From: Sporosarcina sp. HYO08
GTDB taxonomy: Bacteria > Bacillota > Bacilli > Bacillales_A > Planococcaceae
Assembly (NCBI RefSeq): GCF_001563475.1
Contig: NZ_LPUT01000012.1
Span: 372,001-436,000 of the forward strand
Reading direction: 5' to 3'
DNA: 64,000 nt
Shown: in pieces, positions 36,271-47,814 of the stretch
Layout: the number at the start of each line of letters is the position of its first letter
Numbering within the stretch: position 1 is the first letter of the stretch
Made by a program: the position numbers and the translations under genes
The notes under the pieces: model-generated
Database searches by the model: none
Told to the model about the DNA's origin: nothing
Seen by the model: the letters and a program-made list of their open reading frames with translations, nothing else

Positions 36271-37404
36271 GTGAAATCTCAAGATCGAATAAACCGATTA
36301 AGAACATATATGGAGGAACAGCAAATAGCGGTGAGCATGATTTGGGAACCGGATAATCAGTATTATGTCACTGGTTTTCGAGCGATTTCATATTCACGTC
36401 CAATCGTCACACTAATTGCTGATGAGCAAACAGCACTTATCATTCCGGAGCTAGAAGAAGCGCATGCTGCCGAGAAAGCGCGGGTCGATCAGACATTTGT
36501 GTATTATGAGCAACAGGATAATCGTGGAAAGGAACAAACTTATAAAGAACACTTAACGAAGATATTGAAGGAATATCCCGCTAATTCTTGTATTGGGGTA
36601 GAATTAGGGGTTCTTCCCTCACAGGTTTATATCTACCTTGTATCACTAGGATTTACCGTATTGGATATAGGTCAAGAAATTACCGCAATGCGGGCCGTGA
36701 AAGATGCGGGCGAAATCGAATTGCTGAAAATTGCCGGACGCCTTTCAGACCTTGCGATAGGCGAGTCTTTAAAACATGCGCGGGCAGGAATAAGTGAACT
36801 GGAATTTGATGCGTATGGGGATCGGCTTTTACTGGAAGTCGCTTCAAAAGAATACCCAAATGAATTAATTGGCTACGAAGATTGGACATGTTCAGGGATT
36901 ACACGTAGCGCAATGCCTCATTTATATTCGAGTACGAGGAAATTTCAGAAGGGAGATGTCGTGATTCATAGCCGACAAGTATGGTTCAATGGCTACCGCG
37001 CGGAAAATGAGCGGACATTTTTCATTGGCAATCCTTCAGAAAAACAGAAGGATCTATTGAAGCTTGCAATAGAAGCGCAAAGCGTAGCAATGGAAATGAT
37101 TAAACCGGGGATCGCTGCAAAAGAAGTGGATTTAGCCTCATACGAAGTGTTTAAAAGGGCGGGTTATGGCGACTATGTCAACCATCGGGTAGGGCATGGC
37201 TTAGGGTTATCCGAACATGAAGAACCCTATTTGCGCTTTGATAATGAACTGATTCTCCAAGAAGGGATGGTCTATACGATTGAACCTGGTATTTATGTTC
37301 CAGGGGTCGGTGGGTTTAGACATTCCGACACCATTGTCTTATCGCAAACCGGAAGTTTCTCAATTACGCAGTATCCAAGAGAGATTGAACAAATGATAGT
37401 CTAA
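36271..37404 (+). CDS. M24-family hydrolase, creatinase-like, metal ligands degenerate
   Basis: A 377-residue pita-bread-fold protein, superficially Xaa-Pro aminopeptidase-like. Of the five canonical metal ligands, the first Asp is Ser234, the second Asp is Glu245 and the last Glu is Ser352; the His (309) and Glu (338, TIEPGIY) remain. As in creatinase, a Glu (247) sits just before the conserved Arg and a His (217, AMPHLYS) precedes the strand. This points to the metal-free creatinase/ectoine-hydrolase group rather than a peptidase. The start is GTG at 36271 after AAAGGGAG; a TTG six codons earlier is less likely. Linkage to a BCCT carrier supports a small zwitterionic substrate. Confidence 0.78.
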   Translation: MKSQDRINRLRTYMEEQQIAVSMIWEPDNQYYVTGFRAISYSRPIVTLIADEQTALIIPELEEAHAAEKARVDQTFVYYEQQDNRGKEQTYKEHLTKILKEYPANSCIGVELGVLPSQVYIYLVSLGFTVLDIGQEITAMRAVKDAGEIELLKIAGRLSDLAIGESLKHARAGISELEFDAYGDRLLLEVASKEYPNELIGYEDWTCSGITRSAMPHLYSSTRKFQKGDVVIHSRQVWFNGYRAENERTFFIGNPSEKQKDLLKLAIEAQSVAMEMIKPGIAAKEVDLASYEVFKRAGYGDYVNHRVGHGLGLSEHEEPYLRFDNELILQEGMVYTIEPGIYVPGVGGFRHSDTIVLSQTGSFSITQYPREIEQMIV

Positions 37405-37432
37405 AAGAGTAAATAGAGTTGGGGTGGACTGC

Positions 37433-37957
37433 ATGGCATCAATTGTTTTCATTATCATCGCTATTAATATAATTTACGTGTCATTATTTACATTGCGCGT
37501 AATTCTCGTCATTAAAGGGTATAGAATGGTTGCTTCTCTATTATCCATGGGGGAAGTTTTTGTTTATCTCATGGGATTGACGATTGTTCTAGATAACTTA
37601 GACAAGCCGATCAATCTTGTCGCCTATTGTGTTGGTTGGGGAATGGGTGTATTTCTTGGCAGTAAGATTGAAGCTCGTTTGGCGCTTGGTTATATCGTTT
37701 TTGATGTTGTCGTTGATTTTGTGGAAATTGAATTGCCGATGAAAATTCGAGAAAAAGGTTTTGGTGTTACATCTTGGGTGGCAGATGGCAAGGATGGCAA
37801 GCGGTTAGTCATGAAAGTATTAGCTAAACGCAGCGCAGAGAAAAGGTTAAGAGAGTTGGTTATTTCATTAGCTCCAAAAGCATTTATTATCTCCTATGAA
37901 CCCAATCAGTTAAATGGAGGTTTTTTACTTAAAAATCTAAATGGGAATAGAAGTTAA
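37433..37957 (+). CDS. UPF0316/DUF2179 membrane protein
   Basis: A 174-residue protein with three N-terminal membrane helices (about 1-85) and a soluble DUF2179 domain (about 95-165; GFGVTSWVADGKDGKRLVMKVLAKRS). This is the UPF0316 (YebE-like) family of unknown function. I use the ATG at 37433, five bases after GGGGTGG; a GTG three codons earlier overlaps the site. It begins 28 bases after the M24 gene and may be co-transcribed, but the family is widespread in Bacillales, so the neighbourhood may be coincidental. Confidence 0.82.
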   Translation: MASIVFIIIAINIIYVSLFTLRVILVIKGYRMVASLLSMGEVFVYLMGLTIVLDNLDKPINLVAYCVGWGMGVFLGSKIEARLALGYIVFDVVVDFVEIELPMKIREKGFGVTSWVADGKDGKRLVMKVLAKRSAEKRLRELVISLAPKAFIISYEPNQLNGGFLLKNLNGNRS

Positions 37958-38119
37958 CTATTCAAGATCATCGTATTGTAGATTAAGAGATGGATAATAG
38001 ATTTTATATTGTGAAAGAAATCCATCAACTGGAAATTAGGGATTCCAGTCAATGAGTATTTCGAAAGCTTTGTCTCGAAATTTTATGATCGCAGAAAAAG
38101 AATTAAACATGTAGTAAAG

Positions 38120-38149
38120 AGATCCTTTCCAAACTTAAGGATCTTTTTT
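38120..38149 (+). terminator. Terminator before the psu operon
   Basis: GATCCTT pairs with AAGGATC, then TTTTTT. Between 37958 and 38119 I see no gene with a credible ribosome site. Confidence 0.75.
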
Positions 38150-38209
38150 GTTTATAAAAGATCCCAAAAAGGGAAACCTACAAATGGTTATAAATTAAAC
38201 TATTTTTGC

Positions 38210-38246
38210 TTGCAACTACACAAACAATTGTTTATAATTTAAACAA
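38210..38246 (+). promoter_or_regulatory. psuKG promoter with triple inverted motif
   Basis: TTGCAA and TATAAT are 17 bases apart. Around the -10 lie three copies of the half-site TTGTTTA/TAAACAA: AAACAATTGTTT (38222-38233) is a palindrome, and TTGTTTA-TAATT-TAAACAA (38228-38246) a second overlapping one. A strong candidate operator. Confidence 0.6.
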
Positions 38247-38260
38247 ATGTTAAAAGGGTG

Positions 38261-39364
38261 ATGAAATTGAATGAGAAGGAAAAGGCAGTTATTGCGCTTC
38301 TCCGAAAAAACCCGTTTTTGACTCAACAGGAAATGGCCGATATGGTCGATATGTCCAGGCCAGCGCTTGCAAACTTGATTTCCGGTTTGATGAGACGAGG
38401 GGTCATTGAAGGGCGGGCTTATATCCTGGCGAAAGTAAATGAAGTTGTTTGTATCGGCGGAGCTAATGTTGATCGGAAATTTCATTTAAAAGAAGTCACA
38501 CAGCTAGGAACGTCAAACCCAACCTCGATGTCCGTTTCCGTTGGTGGTGTTGCTCGCAATATTGCAGAGAATCTTGGACGGCTCGATCATTCTGTTCGGT
38601 TACTCACGGTAGCGGGCGATGATCAGGATTGGCAGTTAATCGAACAAGAGTCCGAGGGTTATGTAGATGTAAGTTTGGTCGGATTTTCACCCGATGCCGC
38701 AACGGGTTCATACTCAGCGGTATTAGATCCAGATGGCGAGCTTGTCATAGCGCTTGCCAATATGGATGTATATGACTCTTTATCCATTTCTTATATCGAG
38801 GAAAATGATCCATTAATTGCAAACGCATCACTCGTTGTGATGGATTTAAACTGTCCGAAAGAAACGGTGGAGTTCGTGAAGGAACGTGCACAATTCCACG
38901 GGACGGGCCTTGTGATTATTCCTGTTTCTTCTCCTAAAATGGCGCGTATGCCTGAAAATCTCGAAGGCATTACGTGGTTCGTTTGCAATCGGGACGAAGC
39001 GGAAACGTACACTGGACAGTCAATCCAAAATGAAGAAGACTGGAAACGAGCGGTAAGTCTTTTGCTTGAATCAGGGGCGGAAAATGTAATCGTCACTGCC
39101 GGGGCAAAAGGCGTTATGGCAGGAAGTAAAAATAGTGAGATCGTTCACTTTCCGGCATATAAAAATGTGAATGTAAAAGACGTAACAGGTGCCGGGGATG
39201 CCTTCGTATCCGGAGTTTTACATGGTTATTTAGCGGGCATGGAATTAGAAGAATCAATTCAACGCGGCGTGCTAAATGCAACAAAGACTTTAGAATCATC
39301 GTATACGGTACGGCCGGAATTATCAAAAGATCAATTAGAAATTGAAATGGAGGAATTAAAATGA
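38261..39364 (+). CDS. psuK: Pseudouridine kinase with N-terminal helix-turn-helix
   Basis: A 367-residue PfkB-family kinase that phosphorylates pseudouridine at the 5' position for cleavage by PsuG. The N-terminal about 55 residues ([47 protein letters not shown]) form a winged helix as in E. coli YeiI-type kinases. The kinase core holds [15 protein letters not shown] and the catalytic [12 protein letters not shown]. The start may be the ATG at 38261 or, with better spacing from AAAGGG, the TTG at 38267. Its stop overlaps the psuG start (ATGA). The helix-turn-helix could let the enzyme regulate its own promoter; inference. Confidence 0.9.
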   Translation: MKLNEKEKAVIALLRKNPFLTQQEMADMVDMSRPALANLISGLMRRGVIEGRAYILAKVNEVVCIGGANVDRKFHLKEVTQLGTSNPTSMSVSVGGVARNIAENLGRLDHSVRLLTVAGDDQDWQLIEQESEGYVDVSLVGFSPDAATGSYSAVLDPDGELVIALANMDVYDSLSISYIEENDPLIANASLVVMDLNCPKETVEFVKERAQFHGTGLVIIPVSSPKMARMPENLEGITWFVCNRDEAETYTGQSIQNEEDWKRAVSLLLESGAENVIVTAGAKGVMAGSKNSEIVHFPAYKNVNVKDVTGAGDAFVSGVLHGYLAGMELEESIQRGVLNATKTLESSYTVRPELSKDQLEIEMEELK

Positions 39365-40272
39365 AACAATATTTATCCTATTCAAAAGAAGTACAAGAAG
39401 CGATGGAGCAAGGAAAACCAGTCGTTGCACTTGAATCTACAATTATTTCACACGGTATGCCATATCCGCAAAACGTGAAAACGGCACGTGAAGTGGAGCA
39501 AATCATCCGTGATAACGGGGCAGTTCCAGCAACAATTGCGATCATCGATGGAAAAATTAAAATTGGTCTTTCTGATGAAGAACTTGAAATGTTCGGAAAC
39601 AGCCAAGGTGTTGCAAAAGCATCCCGTCGTGACCTTGCTTATTTAATTTCTTCAAAAAAACTAGGTGCGACAACAGTTGCAGCAACAATGATCTGTGCTG
39701 ATCTTGCTGGTATTCGTGTGTTCGTAACAGGCGGAATTGGCGGCGTTCACCGCGGTGCTGAAACGACAATGGACATTTCTGCGGACCTTGAAGAACTTGC
39801 ACAAACGGATGTTGCAGTCATTTGTGCGGGTGCAAAATCTATTCTAGATATCGGATTAACGCTTGAATACCTAGAGACAAAAGGTGTTCCAGTGATTGGA
39901 TATGGTACTGACGTTTTACCTGCTTTCTACACACGTACAAGTGAGTTCCCACTAAACTTGCGTGCAGATGACGCTGCAACAGTGGCGGATATGATTAAAG
40001 TGAAATGGGATCTAGGATTAAAAGGCGGCGCAGTCGTTGCAAATCCAATTCCAGAAGCAGATGCGATGGAAGAAAGCTTTATCAATGGCATCATTGAAGA
40101 AGCACTCGCAGAAGCGAATGCAAATGGCATTGCTGGGAAAGATGTAACACCATTTATGCTTGGAAAAGTAAAAGATATGACAGAAGGCAAAAGCTTGGAT
40201 GCCAACATTGCACTTGTGAAAAACAATGCTGTGATTGGTGCACAAATCGCGGTTGCTTACAACCAAAAATAA
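39361..40272 (+). CDS. psuG: Pseudouridine-5'-phosphate glycosidase
   Basis: A 303-residue enzyme that cleaves the C-C glycosidic bond of pseudouridine 5'-phosphate to uracil and ribose 5-phosphate. Typical segments are [67 protein letters not shown] and [13 protein letters not shown]. It matches the family length. It overlaps psuK by four bases (ATGA) and is preceded by GGAGG within psuK. The catabolic pair salvages pseudouridine from RNA turnover, next to purine salvage genes. Confidence 0.95.
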   Translation: MKQYLSYSKEVQEAMEQGKPVVALESTIISHGMPYPQNVKTAREVEQIIRDNGAVPATIAIIDGKIKIGLSDEELEMFGNSQGVAKASRRDLAYLISSKKLGATTVAATMICADLAGIRVFVTGGIGGVHRGAETTMDISADLEELAQTDVAVICAGAKSILDIGLTLEYLETKGVPVIGYGTDVLPAFYTRTSEFPLNLRADDAATVADMIKVKWDLGLKGGAVVANPIPEADAMEESFINGIIEEALAEANANGIAGKDVTPFMLGKVKDMTEGKSLDANIALVKNNAVIGAQIAVAYNQK

Positions 40273-40319
40273 TCACACGATGCATTACGCCTTGATGTAA
40301 TGCAAAATTTGTGACATCT

Positions 40320-40357
40320 GCTCCCGTACAATCGGTTGTACGGGAGCTTGTCTTTTG
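40320..40357 (+). terminator. Terminator after psuG
   Basis: GCTCCCGTACAA pairs with TTGTACGGGAGC, then TTGTCTTTT. A smaller hairpin, TGCATTAC/GTAATGCA, lies just upstream (40281-40304). Confidence 0.78.
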
Positions 40358-40419
40358 CACAATCTAGTTGCCATGAAAGTATGTCAATAGTCTTACTAGT
40401 ATTTCTATTAAGTGAAGCG

Positions 40420-40447
40420 TTGTAAATCCTATGGACCATGTTATACT
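40420..40447 (+). promoter_or_regulatory. Promoter of xpt-pbuX
   Basis: TTGTAA and TATACT with a 16-base spacer, about 20 bases before the riboswitch aptamer. Confidence 0.6.
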
Positions 40448-40465
40448 AATGGCATTCTAAATATA

Positions 40466-42589
<2,124 letters not shown>

Positions 42590-42593
42590 ATAA

Positions 42594-42627
42594 AAATTCC
42601 CCCGGCCGTATAAAGGTCGGGGAATTT
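42594..42627. terminator. Bidirectional terminator between pbuX and the lipoprotein gene
   Basis: AAATTCCCCCGGCC pairs with GGTCGGGGAATTT. On the minus strand the stem is followed by TTTATTT, so it serves both convergent genes. Confidence 0.8.
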
Positions 42628-42640
42628 GCTTTCCAAATAC

Positions 42641-43858
42641 TTATTCATCCTTAATCATTAAGTTATATTCCCCTTCGTCTTGAACCATCGTTACTTTCCA
42701 ACTCTTTGCTTGTTCATCGAAATTCATACTTTTAATAGAGGGAACCCAAGTCGATCTAGCTTCAGCCTGCTTAAATGCTTTTTGAGCAACCTGCGATTCG
42801 GACAGTTTTGAATTGGCTGGTTTGTATTCTGGTAGAACTTCAACGATCTTTGCAGTTCCGCGACCGGGATAGGAAAATTCAACTGATCCCGCAAATTCGA
42901 CAAGGACCCGCTGACCAACTTTTACCTTTTTGTTGGCATCTTGAAAAGTGACGTACGCAGCACCGGTAATAAGCATCTCATTTTCCATAACACGAATGAC
43001 GTAATTCCCTTCTGTGGAAGGTACTTTTGTGAATTTTGTTGAAGGGTAAAGGACATCGGGTTCATCACCGATTGGAACGAGTCTTCCTGTTTGCTCAAAC
43101 TTAATTTCATAACTTGGAAATTGTTGGCGTAGATCATTTTTTTGCTCTTCTGTTAAGAAGTTATGGTTGATTTCGATGATGCCAGTAATCGTATTGACAG
43201 ATACGCCCGCGCCGGCTATATTCGGCTTTTCATGGTTATCTGCCATTTTTCGGGTAGTATTGTACACCTCACGCATTAAATCATTATTTTCTTTTTGTGT
43301 AAATGAGCTATGGTAAAAATAAATATTTTTTGCTAGTATCTCACCATTATCCACTTGTTTTTGTAAAATCCCAACAAGTTCAATTAGCCGTTCATCCAAA
43401 TTTTTAATACCAATCCAGAAACCGGATTGCTTGGCACCGTCACTTTTCCATTCTAAAAAATAGACGCCTTCTTTTTCAAAACCTTCATAGCCGCCATAGA
43501 CTCTTTCCACTGCTTCCACTGCTGCATTCAATTCAATACCTTGAATGGCTAATTTTTCGGCAAGATCAGTAGTTGGTTCCCCAAACATACTATCTTTGAA
43601 ATCATCGCCTTCCGAAATCTCGGCGGCCTTTTTATCCCGAATCGTTGTATTGTCCGTCGTTTGCTTTAATTCGGCTATGATGCTTCGGTCTTCAATAGTT
43701 TTAAGAACATCCCATTGGCTGCCATCCGATCCGGTAATGGTTGCGATCTCAACTTGATGTGTTGGTGTAGAACTATTTTCAAATGCTTCTAATGTACCGC
43801 ATGCCGAAAGTATCAAGACGAATCCTAAAAATAATAAATTAATCTTTTTCGTAACCAT
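42641..43858 (-). CDS. Putative lipoprotein of unknown function
   Basis: A 405-residue predicted lipoprotein. The lipobox LILSAC is at about residues 15-20 after a basic, hydrophobic leader. The mature part has no family I recognise with certainty; a beta-rich stretch in the C-terminal half (NYVIRVMENEMLITGAAYVTFQDANKKVKVGQRVLVEFAGSVEFSYPGRGTAKIVEVLPE) looks like the small OB-like DUF3221 domain of Bacillus lipoproteins. The ATG at 43858 follows AGGAGG by six bases; a TTG two codons earlier is too close. It is probably membrane-anchored on the outer face. Function unknown. Confidence 0.72.
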   Translation of the reverse strand: MVTKKINLLFLGFVLILSACGTLEAFENSSTPTHQVEIATITGSDGSQWDVLKTIEDRSIIAELKQTTDNTTIRDKKAAEISEGDDFKDSMFGEPTTDLAEKLAIQGIELNAAVEAVERVYGGYEGFEKEGVYFLEWKSDGAKQSGFWIGIKNLDERLIELVGILQKQVDNGEILAKNIYFYHSSFTQKENNDLMREVYNTTRKMADNHEKPNIAGAGVSVNTITGIIEINHNFLTEEQKNDLRQQFPSYEIKFEQTGRLVPIGDEPDVLYPSTKFTKVPSTEGNYVIRVMENEMLITGAAYVTFQDANKKVKVGQRVLVEFAGSVEFSYPGRGTAKIVEVLPEYKPANSKLSESQVAQKAFKQAEARSTWVPSIKSMNFDEQAKSWKVTMVQDEGEYNLMIKDE

Positions 43859-43926
43859 TTTCAACCTCCTATTAAATTTACATACATTGTTGAATTGTTG
43901 AACTCACAGAAGTATTTACAGACGGA

Positions 43927-44032
43927 ACTAGCGAAGGCGCCTTTCAAGCGGTAGCCGGAGCGATAAGACAGGTAGTAATCTACTGCCTGGCTTATCGCGG
44001 GAGGCATCCGCAAGCGCCGAAGCGTTTCTAGT
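43927..44032. repeat. 106-bp palindromic element, family B
   Basis: Bounded by ACTAG and CTAGT. The core GCGATAAGACAGGTAGTA faces TACTGCCTGGCTTATCGC with AATC between, and outer arms (GGCGCC, GCGG / CCGC, GGCGC-type) extend the fold. It is much more G+C-rich than its surroundings and unrelated in sequence to the elements at 21883 and 29310. It lies between the lipoprotein gene and cynS. It looks like a repetitive extragenic palindrome. A 73-codon open frame across it is a by-product of the composition. Confidence 0.7.
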
Positions 44033-44105
44033 GGGCATCTTTAAGTCAACTTCATAGGTTAGTAGAGTTAGACGGGCGAAAGTTAATTTTGTTACACTAA
44101 ATTGA

Positions 44106-44138
44106 AAAATCCCACAACTGGAAAAGGTTGTGGGATTT
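44106..44138 (-). terminator. Terminator after cynS
   Basis: On the minus strand AAATCCCACAAC pairs with GTTGTGGGATTT, then TTTC, four bases after the cynS stop. Confidence 0.82.
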
Positions 44139-44142
44139 GAAT

Positions 44143-44604
44143 TCACCATTTCTTATAAGGCAAAAACTTACCATTCAATGTGACAACGACACGATCGCCA
44201 GCTGGATCTTCTTTCTTATCAATATCCATCGTAAAGTCAATCGCGCTCATAATGCCATCTCCGAATTTCTCATGGATCACAGCTTTCATCGTTGTGCCAT
44301 ATACTTGCAAAATTTCATGGAATCGGTATAAGAGTGGGTCGACGGGTATGCTTTCGTCCAATGATCCTTTCATCGGAAATTCCTGCAATGCTTCGGCAAT
44401 TGATGGATCAAGCTCCAAAAATTCGATTAGAGCATGCGTTTCTTCAGCATTCATTGCCGCTTGTCCCATAATCGCAGAAGCAACCCAAACAGGATGGCGC
44501 CCGACAACTTCAGCAATATCATCAAATGTCAGACCTTTGTCCCTTTTAGAAAGTAAAATAGCCTCAGTTGCGGTTTCTCTCGTGTATCTTTCCTTTTTAG
44601 TCAA
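44143..44604 (-). CDS. cynS: Cyanate hydratase (cyanase)
   Basis: A 153-residue homodecameric enzyme that converts cyanate and bicarbonate to ammonia and CO2. The catalytic triad of E. coli CynS (Arg96, Glu99, Ser122) appears as Arg94, Glu97 and Ser120 in YRFHEILQVYGTTMKAVIHEKFGDGIMSAI. The N-terminal helical domain (AILLSKRDKGLTFDDIAEVVGRHPVWVASAIMGQ) is the usual degenerate helix-turn-helix. I use the TTG at 44604, which follows AAAGGAG and gives the standard length. No cynT carbonic anhydrase or cyanate transporter gene is adjacent. Confidence 0.93.
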   Translation of the reverse strand: MTKKERYTRETATEAILLSKRDKGLTFDDIAEVVGRHPVWVASAIMGQAAMNAEETHALIEFLELDPSIAEALQEFPMKGSLDESIPVDPLLYRFHEILQVYGTTMKAVIHEKFGDGIMSAIDFTMDIDKKEDPAGDRVVVTLNGKFLPYKKW

Positions 44605-44746
44605 AATAATCCAACTCCTTTCATGTATTACATACAATATAGCATTTCTCGATTTGGACTTTGTTAAATACATGTGAAGCTTCTACGTCAAATTCCAAAA
44701 CTAACAACTTTCTTCCTAGCGAAACACTTTATAAATGAATAAAAGG

Positions 44747-44754
44747 GCCGATAT
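44747..44754 (+). promoter_or_regulatory. Sigma-D-type -10 element for the chemoreceptor gene
   Basis: GCCGATAT is an exact match to the sigma-D (FliA-type) -10 consensus, 40 bases before the gene. The expected TAAA at -35 is not exact: TTTA is at 15 bases and TAAA at 11. Motility-linked control of the receptor is plausible. Confidence 0.5.
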
Positions 44755-44793
44755 AAAGACTACAACAGTATAAATAGCGGAGGTTAGTTGTGG

Positions 44794-46482
44794 ATGTTGA
44801 ATTTTAAAAGTATTAAAAGCAAGCTGCTTTTCGCTTTTTCAATCGTAATCGTCCTTGTACTCGCTTTTGGCGTGTACAATATTTTGGTCGTTATGAAAAG
44901 CAATCAAGCAGCCAAAAATATTATGGAGGAAGAACTACCCTTGGTAATTGCCAATGATGAAATGTCTTTTGCGATGGCAAGGCGGATGGCATCAGTAAGG
45001 GGCTATCTTTTATTTGAGGGAGACCCGGAATATAAAGAGAGTTTTGCTAGGTTTACAGAGGAAGGAAAGCGACTTGAAGACAAGATTAGATCGATTAGAT
45101 CTACGCAAGAATTTGAAGAGATCATTGCTCGAACGGTTGCTTGGCGAACGTCGATGGAAGAGGGCGTTTTTCAGGAGTATGACAGAGGGAACGTTGAGCT
45201 TGCGCTTTCCAATTTAGATGCCGCTACCGATGAAGTAAACGCTATTATGGATGGTTACGCAAAAATGGCGCAAGATAGTCAAAATCATATTAATGAAATT
45301 GAACAAGGAATCGTGTCCGCTGGCGAGATGACGCTTCGGATTATACTAATTGTAACGGTATTGGTTGTTCTCGTTAGCATAGCTGCTGCTTTATTCACCG
45401 CAAATATCATTACAAAACCGATTAAGGCCGTCATGGATCGAATGGTTATGATCGCAAATGGTGATCTAAGCGGTAAAAACCTTGAGATAAATTCAAAAGA
45501 TGAAGTGGGACAACTCGTTCAAGCAACGAATCAAATGAGTGCAAGTACCCGTCAATTACTGCAGGACATCAACGTTGTCTCGGAATCTGTCACGAGTCAA
45601 AGTGAAGAGTTCACACAATCCGCATCAGAAGTGAAGGCGGCAACGTATCAAATTGCGACAACCATGTATGACTTGGCAAGTGGCTCGGAATCACAAGCAA
45701 CCCATGCAAGTGAATTATCATCGATGATGGAAGGGTTTGTGCAAAAAGTAGAGGCAGCCAATGAGAAAGGCCAAGACATTCAAAATGCCTCAGAAGAAGT
45801 GCTTAAAATGACAGACGAGGGAAGTCATTTAATGGAAGCATCTACTGAACAAATGCGCAGAATCGATGAGATTGTTCAAGAGGCTGTGCAAAAAATTCAA
45901 GGATTGGATTCGCAGGCGCAGGAAATATCTGAACTCGTCAATGTCATTAAAGGCATTGCAGATCAAACGAATTTACTCGCTTTAAACGCTGCGATCGAGG
46001 CAGCAAGAGCAGGGGAGCACGGCAAGGGCTTTGCGGTTGTAGCAGAAGAAGTGAAAAAGCTCGCAGAAGGCGTGGCAAGTTCGGTCAGTGACATTACGGG
46101 TATTGTCGGTCGTATTCAGCATGAGTCTAGCTCAGTCGCCTCTTCGCTTCAAAATGGTTATGAAGAAGTGGAAAAAGGAACGGAGCAAATTCAAATTACG
46201 AATGAAACATTCGAACACATTCATCAAGCAGTATCAAGCACGGTTGGGCATATTCATGTGATCTCGGAAAACTTGGCAGATATTGTAACAAACAGTGAGG
46301 AAATGAATAGTTCAATCCAAGAAATTGCGGCCATTACAGAAGAGTCAGCAGCTGGTGTCGAGCAGACTTCTGCCTCCGCTCAGGAAACGAGCAGTTCAAT
46401 GGAAGAAGTTGCTGGAAATTCAGTGGAGTTGGCGAAACTGGCTGAAGAATTAAACAACCAGGTACAAAAATTCAGATTGTAA
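44794..46482 (+). CDS. Methyl-accepting chemotaxis protein
   Basis: A 562-residue transmembrane chemoreceptor. Helix 1 (about 10-32) leads to an outer four-helix-bundle sensor (about 35-185, with the [16 protein letters not shown] repeat usual for 4HB_MCP), helix 2 (about 187-210), a HAMP domain (about 212-265) and a long cytoplasmic coiled coil. Its hairpin tip [38 protein letters not shown] binds CheA/CheW. Methylation-type Glu/Gln pairs flank it. The start may be the ATG at 44794 or a TTG two codons earlier; GGAGG serves both. Ligand unknown. A sigma-D -10 upstream fits a motility gene. Confidence 0.93.
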   Translation: MLNFKSIKSKLLFAFSIVIVLVLAFGVYNILVVMKSNQAAKNIMEEELPLVIANDEMSFAMARRMASVRGYLLFEGDPEYKESFARFTEEGKRLEDKIRSIRSTQEFEEIIARTVAWRTSMEEGVFQEYDRGNVELALSNLDAATDEVNAIMDGYAKMAQDSQNHINEIEQGIVSAGEMTLRIILIVTVLVVLVSIAAALFTANIITKPIKAVMDRMVMIANGDLSGKNLEINSKDEVGQLVQATNQMSASTRQLLQDINVVSESVTSQSEEFTQSASEVKAATYQIATTMYDLASGSESQATHASELSSMMEGFVQKVEAANEKGQDIQNASEEVLKMTDEGSHLMEASTEQMRRIDEIVQEAVQKIQGLDSQAQEISELVNVIKGIADQTNLLALNAAIEAARAGEHGKGFAVVAEEVKKLAEGVASSVSDITGIVGRIQHESSSVASSLQNGYEEVEKGTEQIQITNETFEHIHQAVSSTVGHIHVISENLADIVTNSEEMNSSIQEIAAITEESAAGVEQTSASAQETSSSMEEVAGNSVELAKLAEELNNQVQKFRL

Positions 46483-46511
46483 GTACTGGATATCGTAAAA
46501 TATGTAAAATG

Positions 46512-46549
46512 ATCCTCCTAACCTAGTAAAAAAGGTGGGAGGATTTTTT
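46512..46549 (+). terminator. Terminator after the chemoreceptor gene
   Basis: ATCCTCC-CCT pairs with AGG-GGAGGAT, then TTTTTT. Confidence 0.85.
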
Positions 46550-46629
46550 CGTTTTGCCGCTAGCCAGCGGGAGATCCGACAGAAATTCTAAATCTCTGGT
46601 ATACTTAAGAAAAAAGGAAGTGTGCCCAA

Positions 46630-47679
46630 ATGATTGGTCGAAATGATCCTTGCCCATGTGGGAGCACAAAGAAATATAAAAGATGTTGTGCGCTTAAAAA
46701 GGAAGTAACGAAAGATCAGCTAATAGACGAAGAACTTGAGCGAGTATTGCAAAGTTATTACGAAAGCGTCGTTCGCCAGCCAAGGGAATTGGCGGAATTA
46801 AATCGATATGAAAGGGAATGGGTTGAAAAGCTTGGCGATCAAGTTAGCCGTTCAGAGATTGAACAATCGGTGATCGAATATTATATGTTCATCGCCAGAC
46901 AAGACTTGTGGAAAAGACATGTTTTAAAAATGTTGGATCAGCCAATGCGTCCCATGACCCGCCAAGTACTACAAACTTGGAAAAATCCGGTTGTATTGCT
47001 AGGCAAAATAACAGCGATTGAACAGGATTACTTTGTAGTGGAAGAATCACTTGGATCTGAAACATATTGGATTCAGATGAAGCAAGGGATGGATGTACAA
47101 AAAGATTTCCTTGTTTTCGGTATCGTACTGCCAAATAACCGCGAGTGGGAAAAAGGTGTCCGCTTATTAGATACGTTAACCTTTATTCGTGATCCTCAAG
47201 GAAAAATTATGGATCAGGTTGATAAAATGGCATCGTCCAGTGGAGATACAAAAGGCTATGAGTTTTTCAAAAAACATCTTGTCGATATACATAGAGCGAT
47301 TATCGATTTGAAGGCAAATGCTTTAGATGAGTTAATGACTGGCGGTGATGAACCGAAGCAGCAAGAAGTATTTACTCTTTTGAAACAAGCCTTAGAACGA
47401 CATGACATGCTTGAACAGCATATGGAATTGCTGCGTATGATTGCCGTACTTTATTTCTTGAGAGAAAAGCCAGTCTTTCGGAAGCCAGAGATCATTGCAG
47501 CTGCACTTTTCAAAGTGGCTTATGATGGCTTCTTGGTTGAAAACTTTACTTATACACAAGCAGAGCTTGCCAAAATGTTTAATGTATCGGCTAGTTCTAT
47601 GATGAGGCACGTTGATCGAATCTATGATGTGGTAGGAGAATATACAATTGATATGAAAGGTCCTGCTGTGCCGGTCTGA
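46630..47679 (+). CDS. SEC-C zinc-motif protein of unknown function
   Basis: A 349-residue protein. The first 22 residues, IGRNDPCPCGSTKKYKRCC, form a SEC-C zinc-binding motif (C-x-C-x8-C-C) as at the tail of SecA, here at the N terminus. The remainder is helical with a beta-rich middle (about 115-180; WKNPVVLLGKITAIEQDYFVVEE), and the C-terminal YTQAELAKMFNVSASSMMRHVDRIYDVVGEY is helix-turn-helix-like. It may bind nucleic acid or ribosomes; no function can be assigned. GGAAGTG precedes the ATG. Monocistronic, with a terminator. Confidence 0.75.
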   Translation: MIGRNDPCPCGSTKKYKRCCALKKEVTKDQLIDEELERVLQSYYESVVRQPRELAELNRYEREWVEKLGDQVSRSEIEQSVIEYYMFIARQDLWKRHVLKMLDQPMRPMTRQVLQTWKNPVVLLGKITAIEQDYFVVEESLGSETYWIQMKQGMDVQKDFLVFGIVLPNNREWEKGVRLLDTLTFIRDPQGKIMDQVDKMASSSGDTKGYEFFKKHLVDIHRAIIDLKANALDELMTGGDEPKQQEVFTLLKQALERHDMLEQHMELLRMIAVLYFLREKPVFRKPEIIAAALFKVAYDGFLVENFTYTQAELAKMFNVSASSMMRHVDRIYDVVGEYTIDMKGPAVPV

Positions 47680-47699
47680 AGTTTATAGTTTGTAAAACA

Positions 47700-47746
47700 G
47701 GAGTTGCGAAAAGCTATTTTATGCTTGCCGCAACTCCATTTTTTTT
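47700..47746 (+). terminator. Terminator after the SEC-C gene
   Basis: GGAGTTGC pairs with GCAACTCC, then A and eight T. A separate GC hairpin at 47777-47809 (TTCCCCC/GGGGGA) may end the convergent sda transcript. Confidence 0.85.
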
Positions 47747-47814
47747 GCCTTGAACTAGGTTGAAAGTGGCAAGGGATTCCCCCGCTCAATTTAATGGCTT
47801 GGGGGAGAATGGGA

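Noticed and set aside
37981..38119. Two tiny ORFs (about 20 codons each) between UPF0316 and psuK, considered as a Spo0E-like remnant
   Set aside because: The similarity to the Spo0E SQELD pattern is too weak and no ribosome site is present.
43928..44149. 73-codon minus-strand ORF over palindromic element B
   Set aside because: Composition artefact of a GC-rich repeat; no domain and no ribosome site.
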